Origin: Bin34 sp963422415
GTDB taxonomy: Bacteria; Chloroflexota; Anaerolineae; Caldilineales; Caldilineaceae
Assembly (NCBI GenBank): GCA_963422415.1
Contig: OY729430.1
Location: 930,001-994,000 of the forward strand
DNA: 64,000 nucleotides
Direction of reading: 5' to 3'
Shown here piece after piece: positions 24,748 through 33,901 of the stretch (the first letter of the stretch is position 1; each line of letters starts with the position of its first letter). A program made the translations under genes and the position numbers. Under the pieces are notes generated by a model that saw only the letters and a list, made by a program, of their open reading frames with translations, was not told where the DNA came from and searched no databases.

Positions 24748-25482
24748 ATGTGCATGTCTCTCTCGCCGCAGGAAATAAAGACGTTTCAGGACAGCGGATT
24801 CCTCTACAAGGCAGGCTTGGCCTGTCCCACTGAAATCCAGGCCATCAAGCAGGAGTGTTGGGATGTGCATCGGAAGATGCAGGACGATCCTCCCGCGGGA
24901 GTGCACGTTTCCTGGGAGGATGAAGACAGGCGCGCACTGGTGCGCCAACTGATGCACAGTGAATTGGTCAGCCCCACCCTGAACGCCTTGCTGCGGAGCC
25001 CGAAGACTCTGGATATGATCCAAGACCTGATTGGCCCGGACATCTCCCTGTTCCACTGCAAGCTCTTGCCCAAGTCCAAGGGATCCGGCGCGGAAGTACC
25101 GTGGCACCAAGACTATGCATACTGGCGGCAAGATACCAATCGCCCCCTGATGGTCAACTGCATGTTGGCCCTGGACCCGGCAGATCGCGACAATGGCTGC
25201 ATCGAGTTCATTCCGGGCAGCCACAAGTGGGGGCTGCAGGAGCACGAACGCCACCAGGAGGCCTTTGGCCTGTTTCTGCCGGGCCGCTACTACCCTAGGG
25301 CGGAGGCGAAGCCTGTGCCCATGGTCCCGGGAGATGCACTCTTCTTCACCTCGTTGGTCATTCACGGCTCGGCGCCCAATCGGTCCCCGCGGGACCGCTG
25401 GGCCAACACCATCGCATACAATGTGACCGGCAACGGGGAAGGACAGGATCGGGAAATCCTGCGGGGTCGAGGTCAGGTGTAG
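24748..25482 (+). CDS. Phytanoyl-CoA dioxygenase (PhyH) family protein
   Basis: The 244-residue product carries the 2-oxoglutarate dioxygenase triad: WHQDYAYW (His120, Asp122) and the distal VIHGSAPN (His206). LALDPADRDNGCIEFIPGSHKWG is the family hallmark. The ATG at 24748 lies 4 nt from AAGGA; the ATG at 24754 (MSLSPQEI) has better spacing and may be the true start. The sequence lies 255 bp after the aminotransferase. A decayed relative sits at 37200-37590. The substrate is unknown, and halogenase activity is unlikely because the Asp ligand is present. Confidence 0.88.
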   Translation: MCMSLSPQEIKTFQDSGFLYKAGLACPTEIQAIKQECWDVHRKMQDDPPAGVHVSWEDEDRRALVRQLMHSELVSPTLNALLRSPKTLDMIQDLIGPDISLFHCKLLPKSKGSGAEVPWHQDYAYWRQDTNRPLMVNCMLALDPADRDNGCIEFIPGSHKWGLQEHERHQEAFGLFLPGRYYPRAEAKPVPMVPGDALFFTSLVIHGSAPNRSPRDRWANTIAYNVTGNGEGQDREILRGRGQV

Positions 25483-25592
25483 AGCTGTCTGACAACGGGC
25501 CGGCAGTTGCCCGCGAACCGGCCCGTCTGCGCCGGCTCGGATCCCATGATTAGGAATGGCGCAGGGGCAAGCAACGCCAAGACAGGCAGAAG

Positions 25593-26516
25593 CTAACGCC
25601 GCGGTTCCGGGTGAAACCGAGTCCCCAAGACACTCCGACGGTTCTGTACCCATTGGGAAAGCAAGGTCGCACCCAGCGGGGGTTCGTCCGAGCTCAGCCA
25701 ATCGGAAGCCAACCCTTCCAGTTCATCCTGGGACAGAATAGTGTCCCGCAATACCTGCCCTGCCACCTGATACAGGCCCAGACATAGGGGAGTGGGTAGA
25801 TGCATGATGTGCAGCGGCCGGCCGGTCAGCCAAATGCCCATACGCTGCACCAGTTCGGCAAAGGGATACTGCTCCGGTCCGCAGGCATCCCGTACCATGG
25901 AGTCGGCACCTGCTCCGCAGATGCACATGGCGGTGGCCATGTCCCGCACGTGGATGGGCCGGATCCGATAGCCTGCGGGGCTGGGCAGGAAGAAGATGGG
26001 GAAATGCCGCGCGGCGTAGGCGATGTTGTTGAGCAGGATGTCATTGGCGCCGAAGAAGCAGGAAGGGCGCAGAATGGCATAGGACAGGCCACTCTGCCGG
26101 ATGCAGGCCTCCACCGCGGCCTTGCCGCGGAAATAGGACAGATGACTGTCGGCCTGTGGGTTGGTGATGCTGACATGGACCACCCGCCGTACTCCGGCTG
26201 CGCAGGCTGCATTGATCAGGATGCGGGACTGCGCCACAGCCTCCGCGTGCGAGGTCCACGGTCCGCGATGCCCAATGGGTGGGCGGGTGTGCCGGACCCA
26301 GAAGGTGTTGTACAACGTGTCGACCCCGCGCAAGGCCGCGGTCAGGGCAGGCAGATCCCACGTCAAAGGATGTGCGTCCACCGCACCCTTGAATGGATCA
26401 TCGGCGGGAATCCGGCGAGAGGTCAGGGAACGCACCGACTGGCCCTGCGTCAACAGGGCGCGTGCGACATGGTGTCCCAGATAAGACCAAGCTCCTGTGA
26501 CGGCCGAGACTTGCAT
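25593..26516 (-). CDS. NmrA/atypical SDR NAD(P)-binding protein
   Basis: The 307-residue protein has an N-terminal Rossmann motif VTGAWSYLGHHVA (residues 6-18) of the extended/atypical short-chain dehydrogenase type. LRGVDTLYNTFWVRH, VVHVSITNPQ and YFRGKAAVEACIRQSGLSYAILRPS follow. The active-site YxxxK is replaced by YFRGK, so a tyrosine and a lysine remain but in an NmrA-like spacing. These proteins act as NAD(P)H-dependent oxidoreductases or as redox sensors. It is the third gene of a minus-strand run with the PhyH gene at 27878 and the Gfo/Idh gene at 26642. Confidence 0.85.
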   Translation of the reverse strand: MQVSAVTGAWSYLGHHVARALLTQGQSVRSLTSRRIPADDPFKGAVDAHPLTWDLPALTAALRGVDTLYNTFWVRHTRPPIGHRGPWTSHAEAVAQSRILINAACAAGVRRVVHVSITNPQADSHLSYFRGKAAVEACIRQSGLSYAILRPSCFFGANDILLNNIAYAARHFPIFFLPSPAGYRIRPIHVRDMATAMCICGAGADSMVRDACGPEQYPFAELVQRMGIWLTGRPLHIMHLPTPLCLGLYQVAGQVLRDTILSQDELEGLASDWLSSDEPPLGATLLSQWVQNRRSVLGTRFHPEPRR

Positions 26517-26641
26517 GAATTTCCCCCTTGGCTACCTCTGTTTGGCAGGCTGTAGTGTCACTATACACGTTTGACGGGGCGAGGTCGGGCGCAATTGCCT
26601 CAATGCCCTGGGGCACGAGGGGCAGGGCGCTGGACAGGCCT

Positions 26642-27763
26642 TTATTTCCGCAGCTTTCCGCCGTTCTCGTCGGTGTACAAGGCTTGGCCATTCCCGAGGA
26701 TATGCGCCACCCGTTCCGATTGTCCCGAGGCGGCTGATCGATAGCAGGCATCCAGAGTGGCCTGGATCCGAAAGGCGCGGTGCAGATCGGTGGCAGGGGG
26801 CGAACCAGTCCGGATCGCACGGCAGAAGTCGGCCATCACGCCCGAATGCAGATCAGGCGGTTGATCCGGATGTTTCTGTATTAGGGTCCGCACCTGACCG
26901 AATGCAGGATGTGTCCGCCAGAGCACATCGGAAGCCCCGCGGGTAGGCGCCATGTGCAATTCCAGACTGCCCTTGTCGCCCGTGATGCGCAACGCCGATC
27001 GGTGCGGCCCGGGCAGGTACTCTCCTCGCTCGTAGGCAATGGGCACTCCGTTGGTGCACTCGATCCAGGCGCACACATGGGTTTCCCCATCTGAATCCGG
27101 CGCGACAAAGTCCGTTAGATCCGGACTTAGGGATCGCATATGGGCCTTGACCGTGCGGGGCATCAGCACGTCAGGCCACAGCCCCCACAGGTAATCGAAG
27201 TCATAACTGCCCCAATTCATCAGAATCCCGCCTCCATTCAGTCGACTTTGCAGTCGCCATGCCGGTGGCGGCACATCGGGACGGGGTGGGGTCTGGACCA
27301 AGGCCTGGAAACTGATGCTGTGCAGTTCGCCCAGCGCCTCTTCCGCCAGAATCTGGCGAATGGCCGGAAAAGTCGGCACACAGCGAAAGCGGGCTGAACA
27401 TCCCGCCACCACGGTCCCCGAGGTCTTCCCGGCCAAGATCCGGCGCACTTCGCCTGCGTGCAGGGCCGTGGGCTTTTCCAGCAGGAGGTGTCGTCCCGCT
27501 GCCAGGATCCGTTCCGCCAACGGCAGGCGGTTCACAGGCGGGATTGCCAATATCACGGCCTCGACTTCATCGAGGGCCAGCAGCTCCCCGATATCCGCGC
27601 AGACTCGCGGTACATTCCACGCGGACGCCAAGGCGTGAGCCCGTTTCAGATTCAGATCCAGCACGGCCTCAACGCGGGCACAATTCAATCCCGCTGCGGA
27701 CCGCACGTGACACGTGCCGATAACGCCGCAGCCCACTATCCCCAAGCCAACAGGAGAAGTCAT
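26642..27763 (-). CDS. Gfo/Idh/MocA-family oxidoreductase
   Basis: From ATG 27763 the product has 373 residues with the Rossmann motif GIVGCGVIG (8-16) and the catalytic-lysine motif EKPTA (Glu96, Lys97, Pro98). GGGILMNWGSYDFDYLWGL is the central substrate-domain motif. The family oxidises or reduces sugar or cyclitol hydroxyls with NAD(P). There is no good ribosome site before 27763, and ATG 27811 is an alternative. It lies 114 bp after the PhyH gene and 125 bp before the SDR gene on the same strand. The substrate is not predictable. Confidence 0.88.
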   Translation of the reverse strand: MTSPVGLGIVGCGVIGTCHVRSAAGLNCARVEAVLDLNLKRAHALASAWNVPRVCADIGELLALDEVEAVILAIPPVNRLPLAERILAAGRHLLLEKPTALHAGEVRRILAGKTSGTVVAGCSARFRCVPTFPAIRQILAEEALGELHSISFQALVQTPPRPDVPPPAWRLQSRLNGGGILMNWGSYDFDYLWGLWPDVLMPRTVKAHMRSLSPDLTDFVAPDSDGETHVCAWIECTNGVPIAYERGEYLPGPHRSALRITGDKGSLELHMAPTRGASDVLWRTHPAFGQVRTLIQKHPDQPPDLHSGVMADFCRAIRTGSPPATDLHRAFRIQATLDACYRSAASGQSERVAHILGNGQALYTDENGGKLRK

Positions 27764-27877
27764 GGGGAGTTCTGGCTGTAGGCGAGAAAATTTTCCATTT
27801 TCATCGGGCATTGACAGGCTGACATGGATTGGGACCGTGTACGTTAAGGACCAGTGCAGCGGACGCTGCACGTTGTT

Positions 27878-28759
27878 TTAGGTGTCCTCTCCGTCTGTCG
27901 GTTGCGCTTCAGTCCCCTCCCAATCATCAAGGCCGACCAGACGCCGTCCCAGCGGAGTCAGGTGGGCGGGGTTGGGTGGCTCCTCATCGATTCGTCGGGG
28001 ATCTGCAGGGAACGGCCCTCTTTGTCGATACCCCATGGGCAGGCGATTCCGCCAGGTTCGCACCAAATCCGTCCGATGATCTTCGTCTTGGGGATCTGCG
28101 CTGCGCATGGCGATGTATTGGGCCAGACGCGGCCTATCCGTCAAGTTGGGCCCGTTGCCATGGAGAAGCGCCGTATGCCAAATCACCAGATCACCGATCT
28201 CGCCCGGTATCGGCGTCACTTCCAGATCCCCCAGATCCGGATTTCGGGGGTTGGCGCCGGCCGGCTGACGGGCCAGGATTTCGTTCACTCGCCGATGCGA
28301 TCCCGGCACGCATTGGAATCCGCCCTGCTCGGCTGTGGTACGAGCCAAGCAGAGCGCTCCCTGCACCATCAGGGGAATGGGCCAGGTGTAGGGGTCGAAG
28401 TCCCAATGAATGAATCCCTCATAGGCATGTCGCTTCTGCACGGGCGGGTTCATGTTGACCCGGTCCACGGCTCTAAGCCAAAGGCGGGGATTCCCGAACA
28501 GCTCGCGGTAGGCCTCGTATATGCGCGGATGCTGTCGGGTGTCCCAAAGCGCCTGATGATGGTATAGCTCCACCATGCCGGCCTTGGAGTGCCAGGGTGG
28601 CAGGTCATACCAGCCTGTGGGATTGTGGGGATCCATGTCCAGGAATTCCCATAGCGCCTCCACCACGGCCTCGCAGAGAAGGGCAGGGACAGCCTCCCGC
28701 AACACGATATACCCGTTCTCCTCCCAACTGTTCAGCTCCGCCTGTGTGAAAACGCTCAT
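27878..28759 (-). CDS. Phytanoyl-CoA dioxygenase (PhyH) family protein
   Basis: ATG 28759 (MSVFTQAELNSWEENGYIVL) follows AGGAAG and gives 293 residues; the open frame upstream is not conserved in style. The iron ligands appear as HWDFD (His118, Asp120) and LLHGNGPN (His200), with VPGSHRR between. It is longer than the other two PhyH genes here and has a different N-terminal half (WYDLPPWHSKAGMVELYH), so it belongs to a distinct subfamily. It leads a minus-strand operon with a Gfo/Idh oxidoreductase and an SDR-type protein. Oxidative processing of one small molecule by the three enzymes is a reasonable inference. Confidence 0.86.
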   Translation of the reverse strand: MSVFTQAELNSWEENGYIVLREAVPALLCEAVVEALWEFLDMDPHNPTGWYDLPPWHSKAGMVELYHHQALWDTRQHPRIYEAYRELFGNPRLWLRAVDRVNMNPPVQKRHAYEGFIHWDFDPYTWPIPLMVQGALCLARTTAEQGGFQCVPGSHRRVNEILARQPAGANPRNPDLGDLEVTPIPGEIGDLVIWHTALLHGNGPNLTDRPRLAQYIAMRSADPQDEDHRTDLVRTWRNRLPMGYRQRGPFPADPRRIDEEPPNPAHLTPLGRRLVGLDDWEGTEAQPTDGEDT

Positions 28760-29259
28760 GTTTGCTTCCTGCTTCCCTGTTTGTCCTGACTGCCACGCCG
28801 CAGGGCCGGACCTTCGTCCGGCGGCGTGGGAACGCCGAGCCCAAGACACGATCCGCGCGTTCCTGGAATCTTAGGGCATTGCGCCAAGTATCGGAATGAA
28901 GCGGCAGAGAGGACCGGGCTCTGCACCGAGACCTGTCAAGCATGGAGTATACAGAGGCTGCAAGTGTCATCCGGGATCATTGTCCTTCAGAGGACGGGAC
29001 AGTCTATGCCGCCGCCCTGTGTGCAGCGGTCGACCCGGAGGATGATCGCCTCCCGGCCACTGCGGACGAATTCGGGGCGCCGCATCGCTTTGCCCATCCC
29101 CAGGGCCTGCTCGATCATTCCGCCCATTGAACGGGGAGCAGTCTCCTGTCAGGCACAATCTCCAGCCTTGCTCGAACAAGGCTGGGCAGGGCTCAGGCTC
29201 CCTTGACTGATTTATGATTGAGCCAGTGGAAAGCCTGTACCCTCGTTGAACCGCATACC
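28760..29259. other. 500-bp intergenic region with a small hairpin
   Basis: It separates the minus-strand PhyH operon from the plus-strand amidase. A perfect 9-bp hairpin CCAGCCTTG/CAAGGCTGG lies at 29162-29185 with the loop CTCGAA. A short open frame at 28942-29130 has no recognisable homology or ribosome site. No gene is supported. Confidence 0.5.
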
Positions 29260-30759
29260 ATGAACTACCACACCGCAACGCGCTTCAGGACCATCGGTCA
29301 GCTTCGGCAGGCGTTGAGGGAGGGATCGGAGACTGTCGTCCATCTTTGCCAGTTCTATGCAGACCTCATTGCTGCGCCCACTGTGGATGGCTCCGCATTG
29401 AACGCCGTGCTGGGTCTCGATCCTGCGTGGCGCAATCGGGCCGAAGCCCTTGACGATCTGGTCGCTGATTCGGAGTTGCCTCTGGTGGGCATGCCCATTC
29501 TCGTCAAGGACAATATCCTTGCGCAGGGGACGGTCCCGACCACCTGTGGCTCTCTGGCCCTGCAGCATTGGCGACCCGGCGTGGATGCGCCCTTGGTCCA
29601 GGGCCTGCGGAAGGCCGGGGCTCTGATTCTGGGCAAGGCCAATCTGTCCGAGTGGGCCAACTTCCGATCTTTCCACTCCTCCAGCGGCTGGAGTAGCGTA
29701 GGGGGACAAACCCGTAATCCGCATGTCCTGAACCGGGATCCCAGTGGCTCCAGCAGCGGCTCCGCGGTGGCTCTCAGCGCGGGTCTTTGCGCCGCCGCCA
29801 TCGGCACCGAAACCGACGGTTCCATCTGTTCTCCCGCATCTTGCAACGGCATTGTCGGGGTCAAGCCCACGGTCGGCTTGGTCAGCCGTACCGGGATCAT
29901 CCCTATCTCCCATCGCCAGGATACGGCCGGTCCCATGGCTCGGTCGGTGCGCGACGCAGCCCTCTTGCTGTCCGCCATGGCAGGGCCGGACCTCCAAGAT
30001 CCCGCGACTCGGAACATTCCCGAGGGCTTCCACTTTAATTTGGTGGAAAATCTGGGCGCATCCAGCCTGGAAGGCGTGCGTATCGGGTGTCTGGCATTTC
30101 CCGATTGGATGCTCTCCCAGTCTGCACCGTTGTACCGGATGGCCCACGATCTCCTGCGCGACCTGCGCGCAGACCTCTGTCCAGATCTGACAATGACGGG
30201 GACAGGCTGGGGTCCGCAGGAGCAACTGGCCCTGAAGACCGAGTTCAAGGCAGGCCTCAACGAGTTCTTCCGGATCCAGGCTGTGGAGCCCCCTGTGCAA
30301 TCTCTGGCAGATCTCATTGCATTCAATCGGTGCAATGCGGATCAGGTGATGCCAATCTTCGGGCAGGAAATATTGCTGCAGTCGCAGGCAACGGATCCCT
30401 TGGATCCCCAGTACGCGCAGGCGGTGGCCGATCTGGCCCGTCTGACCCGAGACGAATGTCTGCTCAAACTCATGGACGGACATCGCTTGGATCTCATTGT
30501 GGCCCCCACGGCCAATCCAGCCGGCGTTGTGGACCATGTGTGGGGTTCAAGGAGCACGGCAAGTTTCTGTTCACCGGCCGCCGTGGCCGGCTTTCCGCAT
30601 GTCACGGTGCCCATGGGCGCCGTGCGACATCTACCCGTTGGCCTGTCGTTTGTCGGTCGTCCCTTCAGCGATCCTCTTCTGCTGCAGGTGGCCGACTGTT
30701 TTGAAGGGGCCTTGGGGTTGTCGTTGGAACCCCAATTCATGCCTTCCCTGGAGGCATAG
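29260..30759 (+). CDS. Amidase-signature family hydrolase
   Basis: The 499-residue product (from ATG 29260, MNYHTATRFR) has the complete Ser-cisSer-Lys triad region: Lys83 in PILVKDNIL, the serine-rich DPSGSSSGSA (161-169) and the nucleophile Ser188 in GTETDGSI. FCSPAAVAGFPHVTVPMG is the C-terminal family hallmark. No signal peptide or transamidosome GatB/C genes are nearby, so it is a stand-alone amidase rather than GatA. The ribosome site is weak. It would hydrolyse a small amide or a peptide-like bond; the substrate is unknown. Confidence 0.9.
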   Translation: MNYHTATRFRTIGQLRQALREGSETVVHLCQFYADLIAAPTVDGSALNAVLGLDPAWRNRAEALDDLVADSELPLVGMPILVKDNILAQGTVPTTCGSLALQHWRPGVDAPLVQGLRKAGALILGKANLSEWANFRSFHSSSGWSSVGGQTRNPHVLNRDPSGSSSGSAVALSAGLCAAAIGTETDGSICSPASCNGIVGVKPTVGLVSRTGIIPISHRQDTAGPMARSVRDAALLLSAMAGPDLQDPATRNIPEGFHFNLVENLGASSLEGVRIGCLAFPDWMLSQSAPLYRMAHDLLRDLRADLCPDLTMTGTGWGPQEQLALKTEFKAGLNEFFRIQAVEPPVQSLADLIAFNRCNADQVMPIFGQEILLQSQATDPLDPQYAQAVADLARLTRDECLLKLMDGHRLDLIVAPTANPAGVVDHVWGSRSTASFCSPAAVAGFPHVTVPMGAVRHLPVGLSFVGRPFSDPLLLQVADCFEGALGLSLEPQFMPSLEA

Positions 30760-31040
30760 GGGCACATTCCAAAGTCTTGGCAGAGCGCCTGCCACATCCA
30801 TATGGGCCCAATTCACGCCGCATGGCGACCGAAACAAGGTCTGCTCATCCTGGTTCGGCTTTCAGATGCTCAGATGCGTGAAAGAGCGACACGCATTGTC
30901 TTGGCCGCGCGGGGCAAGCCGTTGAAATCCATGTCCTTCCCCATGAAAGAGTCGCGGAGCGCCAAGCCTTCCTACCGAAAGCGGCAGGAAGGAGTAAAAT
31001 CAAACGGGATACAAATCCTGCCTTTTCCGGAGTCTGTCGC

Positions 31041-32645
31041 ATGAGTGCACCGATTCGATCTGATCATGTCTCCCAAGTTCCCTTCTTTTCCTTCCCGGAA
31101 ACCTTGAAGGCGCAGCGGGAAGCCCTCAATTCCAACCCGCTGGTGCAGCGTTTCGCTGAATCCCGACAGAAGATGGCCTCCGACCCGCATCGGCCTCTCT
31201 ACCACTTCGTCAGTCCGGAACATCGCCTCAACGATCCCAACGGGCTCTGCTTCTGGCAAGGTCGTTGGCATCTCTTTTACCAAGGTTATCCGCCAGAGGA
31301 TCCGCGACAGCACTGGGGTCACGCGGTCAGCGCCGACTTGATCCACTGGCGGGATCTGCCTTACGCGATTTATCCCCATCCGGAGCACGCTGTCTTCTCT
31401 GGGGCCACCCTGGTGGAAGAGGACCGGGTCATTGCCATCTATCACGGCACCCAGGTGGGCAACATGGTGGCCCTGTCGGAAGACCCCTTGCTTCTCAATT
31501 GGGAGAAGCTCACAGGGCAGGCCGTCATTCCCATTGCCGGCCCCAACGGGGCGGAGCTGCCGTACCGGGTCTTTGATCCCTGCATCTGGCAGAAGGGAGA
31601 TCACTACTATTCGCTTTCCGGTGGGACATTGCCTCACCCCACCAACGAACGACGGACCCGGGCCGACTTCCTGCTCAAGTCCTCGGACCTGGTGCACTGG
31701 GAATATCTGCACCCCTTTGTGGAGGGCGACACCTTCACGCGGGTTGGCGACGACGGGGCCTGCCCATACTTCTGGCCCATCGGCGACCGACACATGCTGC
31801 TTTTCTTCAGCCATATGAGCGGCGGCCAGGCCTTGCTCGGGGACTATGACGAGGAACGCGACAAATTTGTGGCCACTTCTCATCATGAATTCAACTTCGG
31901 GCCCTACGGCCCGGGGGGCGTGCACGCCCCTTCCGCGACGCCGGATGGCAAGGGCGGCCTGATCGTGATCTTCAACATGAATCCGGCCAAGCCCACGTCC
32001 GGCTGGGACCAAGTCATGACCTTGCCGCGCCGAGTCACGTTGCAGGGCACGGAGGGTCTGGACAGGGACGCGCTCTGTCAGGAACCGGCAGGCGACGTGG
32101 CTTCCCTGCGGGGTGCACACGTGCAAGTTGGCGCACTGGTCCTGCCGGCCAATGAGGAAGTGGTATTGGAGGGCGTGACTGGCAACGTCCTGGAAATAAA
32201 GGCCGAAATTGAGACAGGTGATTCCCCTCTGGTCGAACTGAATGTGCTGCGTTCACCCGGCAAGGAGGAATACACTCGCATCGCCTTCTACCGGGAGCGA
32301 GGATTCCGCAACTGGGAACGGTATCAGGGCTGGGAAGACGAGCGGCTGCGGGCTGCCAAGGACAGCCTTGTCACGATTGACAACTCCTATTCTTCACAGG
32401 CGGCCGATGTGCAGTCCCGGGCCCCCGAGACGGCCCCCGTCTTCCTCTCCACGGAGGAAACCCTGAAATTGCAGGTGTTTGTCGACCGCAGCGTAGTGGA
32501 GGTCTTCGTCAACGGCCGACAGTGCGTGGCCGTGCGGGTGTATCCAGATCGGTCGGACAGTGTGGGGGTTTCCCTGCGGGCGCAGGGTTGTCCGGCCCAC
32601 GTCAAGAGCTTGGATGTCTGGCAGCTGCACAGCATTTATGCATAG
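31041..32645 (+). CDS. GH32-like protein (invertase/levanase fold) lacking the usual acid/base Glu
   Basis: The 534-residue protein has the GH32 five-bladed propeller motifs: HRLNDPNG with the nucleophile Asp65, the YRVFDPCIW region equal to RDP (Asp179), and a C-terminal beta-sandwich with LQVFVDRSVVEVFVNG, a GH32 hallmark. The conserved ECP motif with the acid/base glutamate appears as GACPYFWP (Ala240, Cys241, Pro242). Family members with the Glu hydrolyse fructosides. Without it the enzyme may use another residue such as Asp237/238 or act differently. No signal peptide is seen, so it is probably cytosolic. ATG 31041 follows CCGGAG. Confidence 0.85.
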   Translation: MSAPIRSDHVSQVPFFSFPETLKAQREALNSNPLVQRFAESRQKMASDPHRPLYHFVSPEHRLNDPNGLCFWQGRWHLFYQGYPPEDPRQHWGHAVSADLIHWRDLPYAIYPHPEHAVFSGATLVEEDRVIAIYHGTQVGNMVALSEDPLLLNWEKLTGQAVIPIAGPNGAELPYRVFDPCIWQKGDHYYSLSGGTLPHPTNERRTRADFLLKSSDLVHWEYLHPFVEGDTFTRVGDDGACPYFWPIGDRHMLLFFSHMSGGQALLGDYDEERDKFVATSHHEFNFGPYGPGGVHAPSATPDGKGGLIVIFNMNPAKPTSGWDQVMTLPRRVTLQGTEGLDRDALCQEPAGDVASLRGAHVQVGALVLPANEEVVLEGVTGNVLEIKAEIETGDSPLVELNVLRSPGKEEYTRIAFYRERGFRNWERYQGWEDERLRAAKDSLVTIDNSYSSQAADVQSRAPETAPVFLSTEETLKLQVFVDRSVVEVFVNGRQCVAVRVYPDRSDSVGVSLRAQGCPAHVKSLDVWQLHSIYA

Positions 32646-32857
32646 GAAAACATCGGAGTGCGGAAGCGTCGCCATCGAGGATCCGACAGATTTGGCGCAA
32701 GGCACTTGGATGATTTTGCATCTGGCGATACAATGAGGGGCAGGCCAGTGCCACATGGAATCCGCCAGAACTCTCGATTCGGCGTCTTGTGCGGATCCGC
32801 GGCCAATGTCGCACCGGATGGTACGGACTGGAACCACTTCCACAGCATCGAACAGCC

Positions 32858-33325
32858 ATGGAAATAAAAGGTGATGTTCCGCTGGAATATGCACAGAGAG
32901 ATATTTGGGATGCCTTTATGGACCCGGATTTCGTGGCCCAGATCATTCCAGGCTGCGACTCTCTGGTTCCGACGGCGGAACCCGATTCCTACAGAGCCGA
33001 TCTCAAGATCAAGATTGGCCCCATCCAAGGCAGATTCAAGGCCGAAGTGGTCCAGTACGACATGATGCCTATGGATCGATTCAGCTTGCGGATCAAGGCC
33101 AGTGGACCGGCGGGCTTCATGGATGGCATGGGCACGGTGGATTTGACGCCGGACGGCGACCGCACAGTCCTGAAATATGTCGGCGAGGTCAATGTGGGCG
33201 GACGGATCGCGCGCGTGGGGCAACGCTTGGTCGCCACTGCCGCCCGCGCCATGATCAACCGGGGTCTTGACGGTTTCCAGAGTCGCTTGGATGAAGTGCT
33301 CCGCAACCGGGGAGAAACTGTCTGA
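32858..33325 (+). CDS. coxG: CoxG-like carbon monoxide dehydrogenase accessory protein (SRPBCC)
   Basis: The 155-residue protein (MEIKGDVPLEYAQRDIWDAFMDPDF) is a CoxG/SRPBCC-fold protein, with IIPGCDSLVP and KIKIGPIQGRF as typical family strands. CoxG proteins recruit or mature Mo-hydroxylases and bind their membrane or quinone partner; a recent model gives CoxG a quinone-delivery role. It starts at 32858 without a clear ribosome site. It stands directly before coxS, coxL and coxM on the same strand, an unusual order since coxG often ends such operons. The start upstream at 32789 in the same frame is unlikely. Confidence 0.85.
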   Translation: MEIKGDVPLEYAQRDIWDAFMDPDFVAQIIPGCDSLVPTAEPDSYRADLKIKIGPIQGRFKAEVVQYDMMPMDRFSLRIKASGPAGFMDGMGTVDLTPDGDRTVLKYVGEVNVGGRIARVGQRLVATAARAMINRGLDGFQSRLDEVLRNRGETV

Positions 33326-33417
33326 AGGGCGCGCAGGTTCAAGGCGTTGGCGAATTGGCCAGTCCACCCTGTGCCTGAAAGACAGATAAGGACAACACAA
33401 TGGAAGGGAGACGCAGT

Positions 33418-33882
33418 ATGGGTGTAAACGTGACCATGAACATCAATGGCAAGGCGCACAGCGTTGACACGGAGCCGCGGATGTTGCTGGTGGACTTCAT
33501 TCGGGAGAAAATCGGACTTACCGGCACCAACATCGGGTGTGACACCACGCAGTGCGGTGCCTGCACCGTACATATGGATGGGATGGCGGTGAAGTCCTGT
33601 ACTGTGCTGGCCGTGCAGGCGGATGGATCGGATGTGGCCACCATCGAGGGTCTCGCCACGGATGGCGTCCTGCATCCCATGCAGCAGGCCTTTTGGGACG
33701 AACACGGCTTGCAGTGTGGGTATTGCACGCCTGGCATGATCATGGCGGCCACCAAGCTGGTGGAGGGCAATCCGGATATCAGTGACGAAGAGATCCGCCA
33801 TGGCCTGGAAGGCAACATCTGCCGCTGTACCGGATATCAGAACATTGTCAAGGCGGTCAAGGTGGCGGCGCAAGCCGCGTAA
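33418..33882 (+). CDS. coxS: Molybdenum hydroxylase small [2Fe-2S] subunit, CoxS-like
   Basis: The 154-residue protein has both [2Fe-2S] clusters: plant-ferredoxin type Cys41, Cys46, Cys49, Cys61 and the helical C-terminal pair Cys100-x2-Cys103 with Cys135-x-Cys137 (NICRCTGYQNIV). The start at 33418 is supported by GGAAGGGAG 7 nt upstream; the in-frame ATG at 33400 would lie over that site. It would pass electrons between the Mo cofactor and FAD. The stop is 19 bp before coxL, so the genes are cotranscribed. Confidence 0.93.
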   Translation: MGVNVTMNINGKAHSVDTEPRMLLVDFIREKIGLTGTNIGCDTTQCGACTVHMDGMAVKSCTVLAVQADGSDVATIEGLATDGVLHPMQQAFWDEHGLQCGYCTPGMIMAATKLVEGNPDISDEEIRHGLEGNICRCTGYQNIVKAVKVAAQAA

Positions 33883-33901
33883 GGCCGTGGAGGAGTTGAA
33901 T

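Noticed and set aside
29212..30537. 441-codon minus-strand frame
   Set aside because: It is opposite the amidase, which has a complete catalytic triad.
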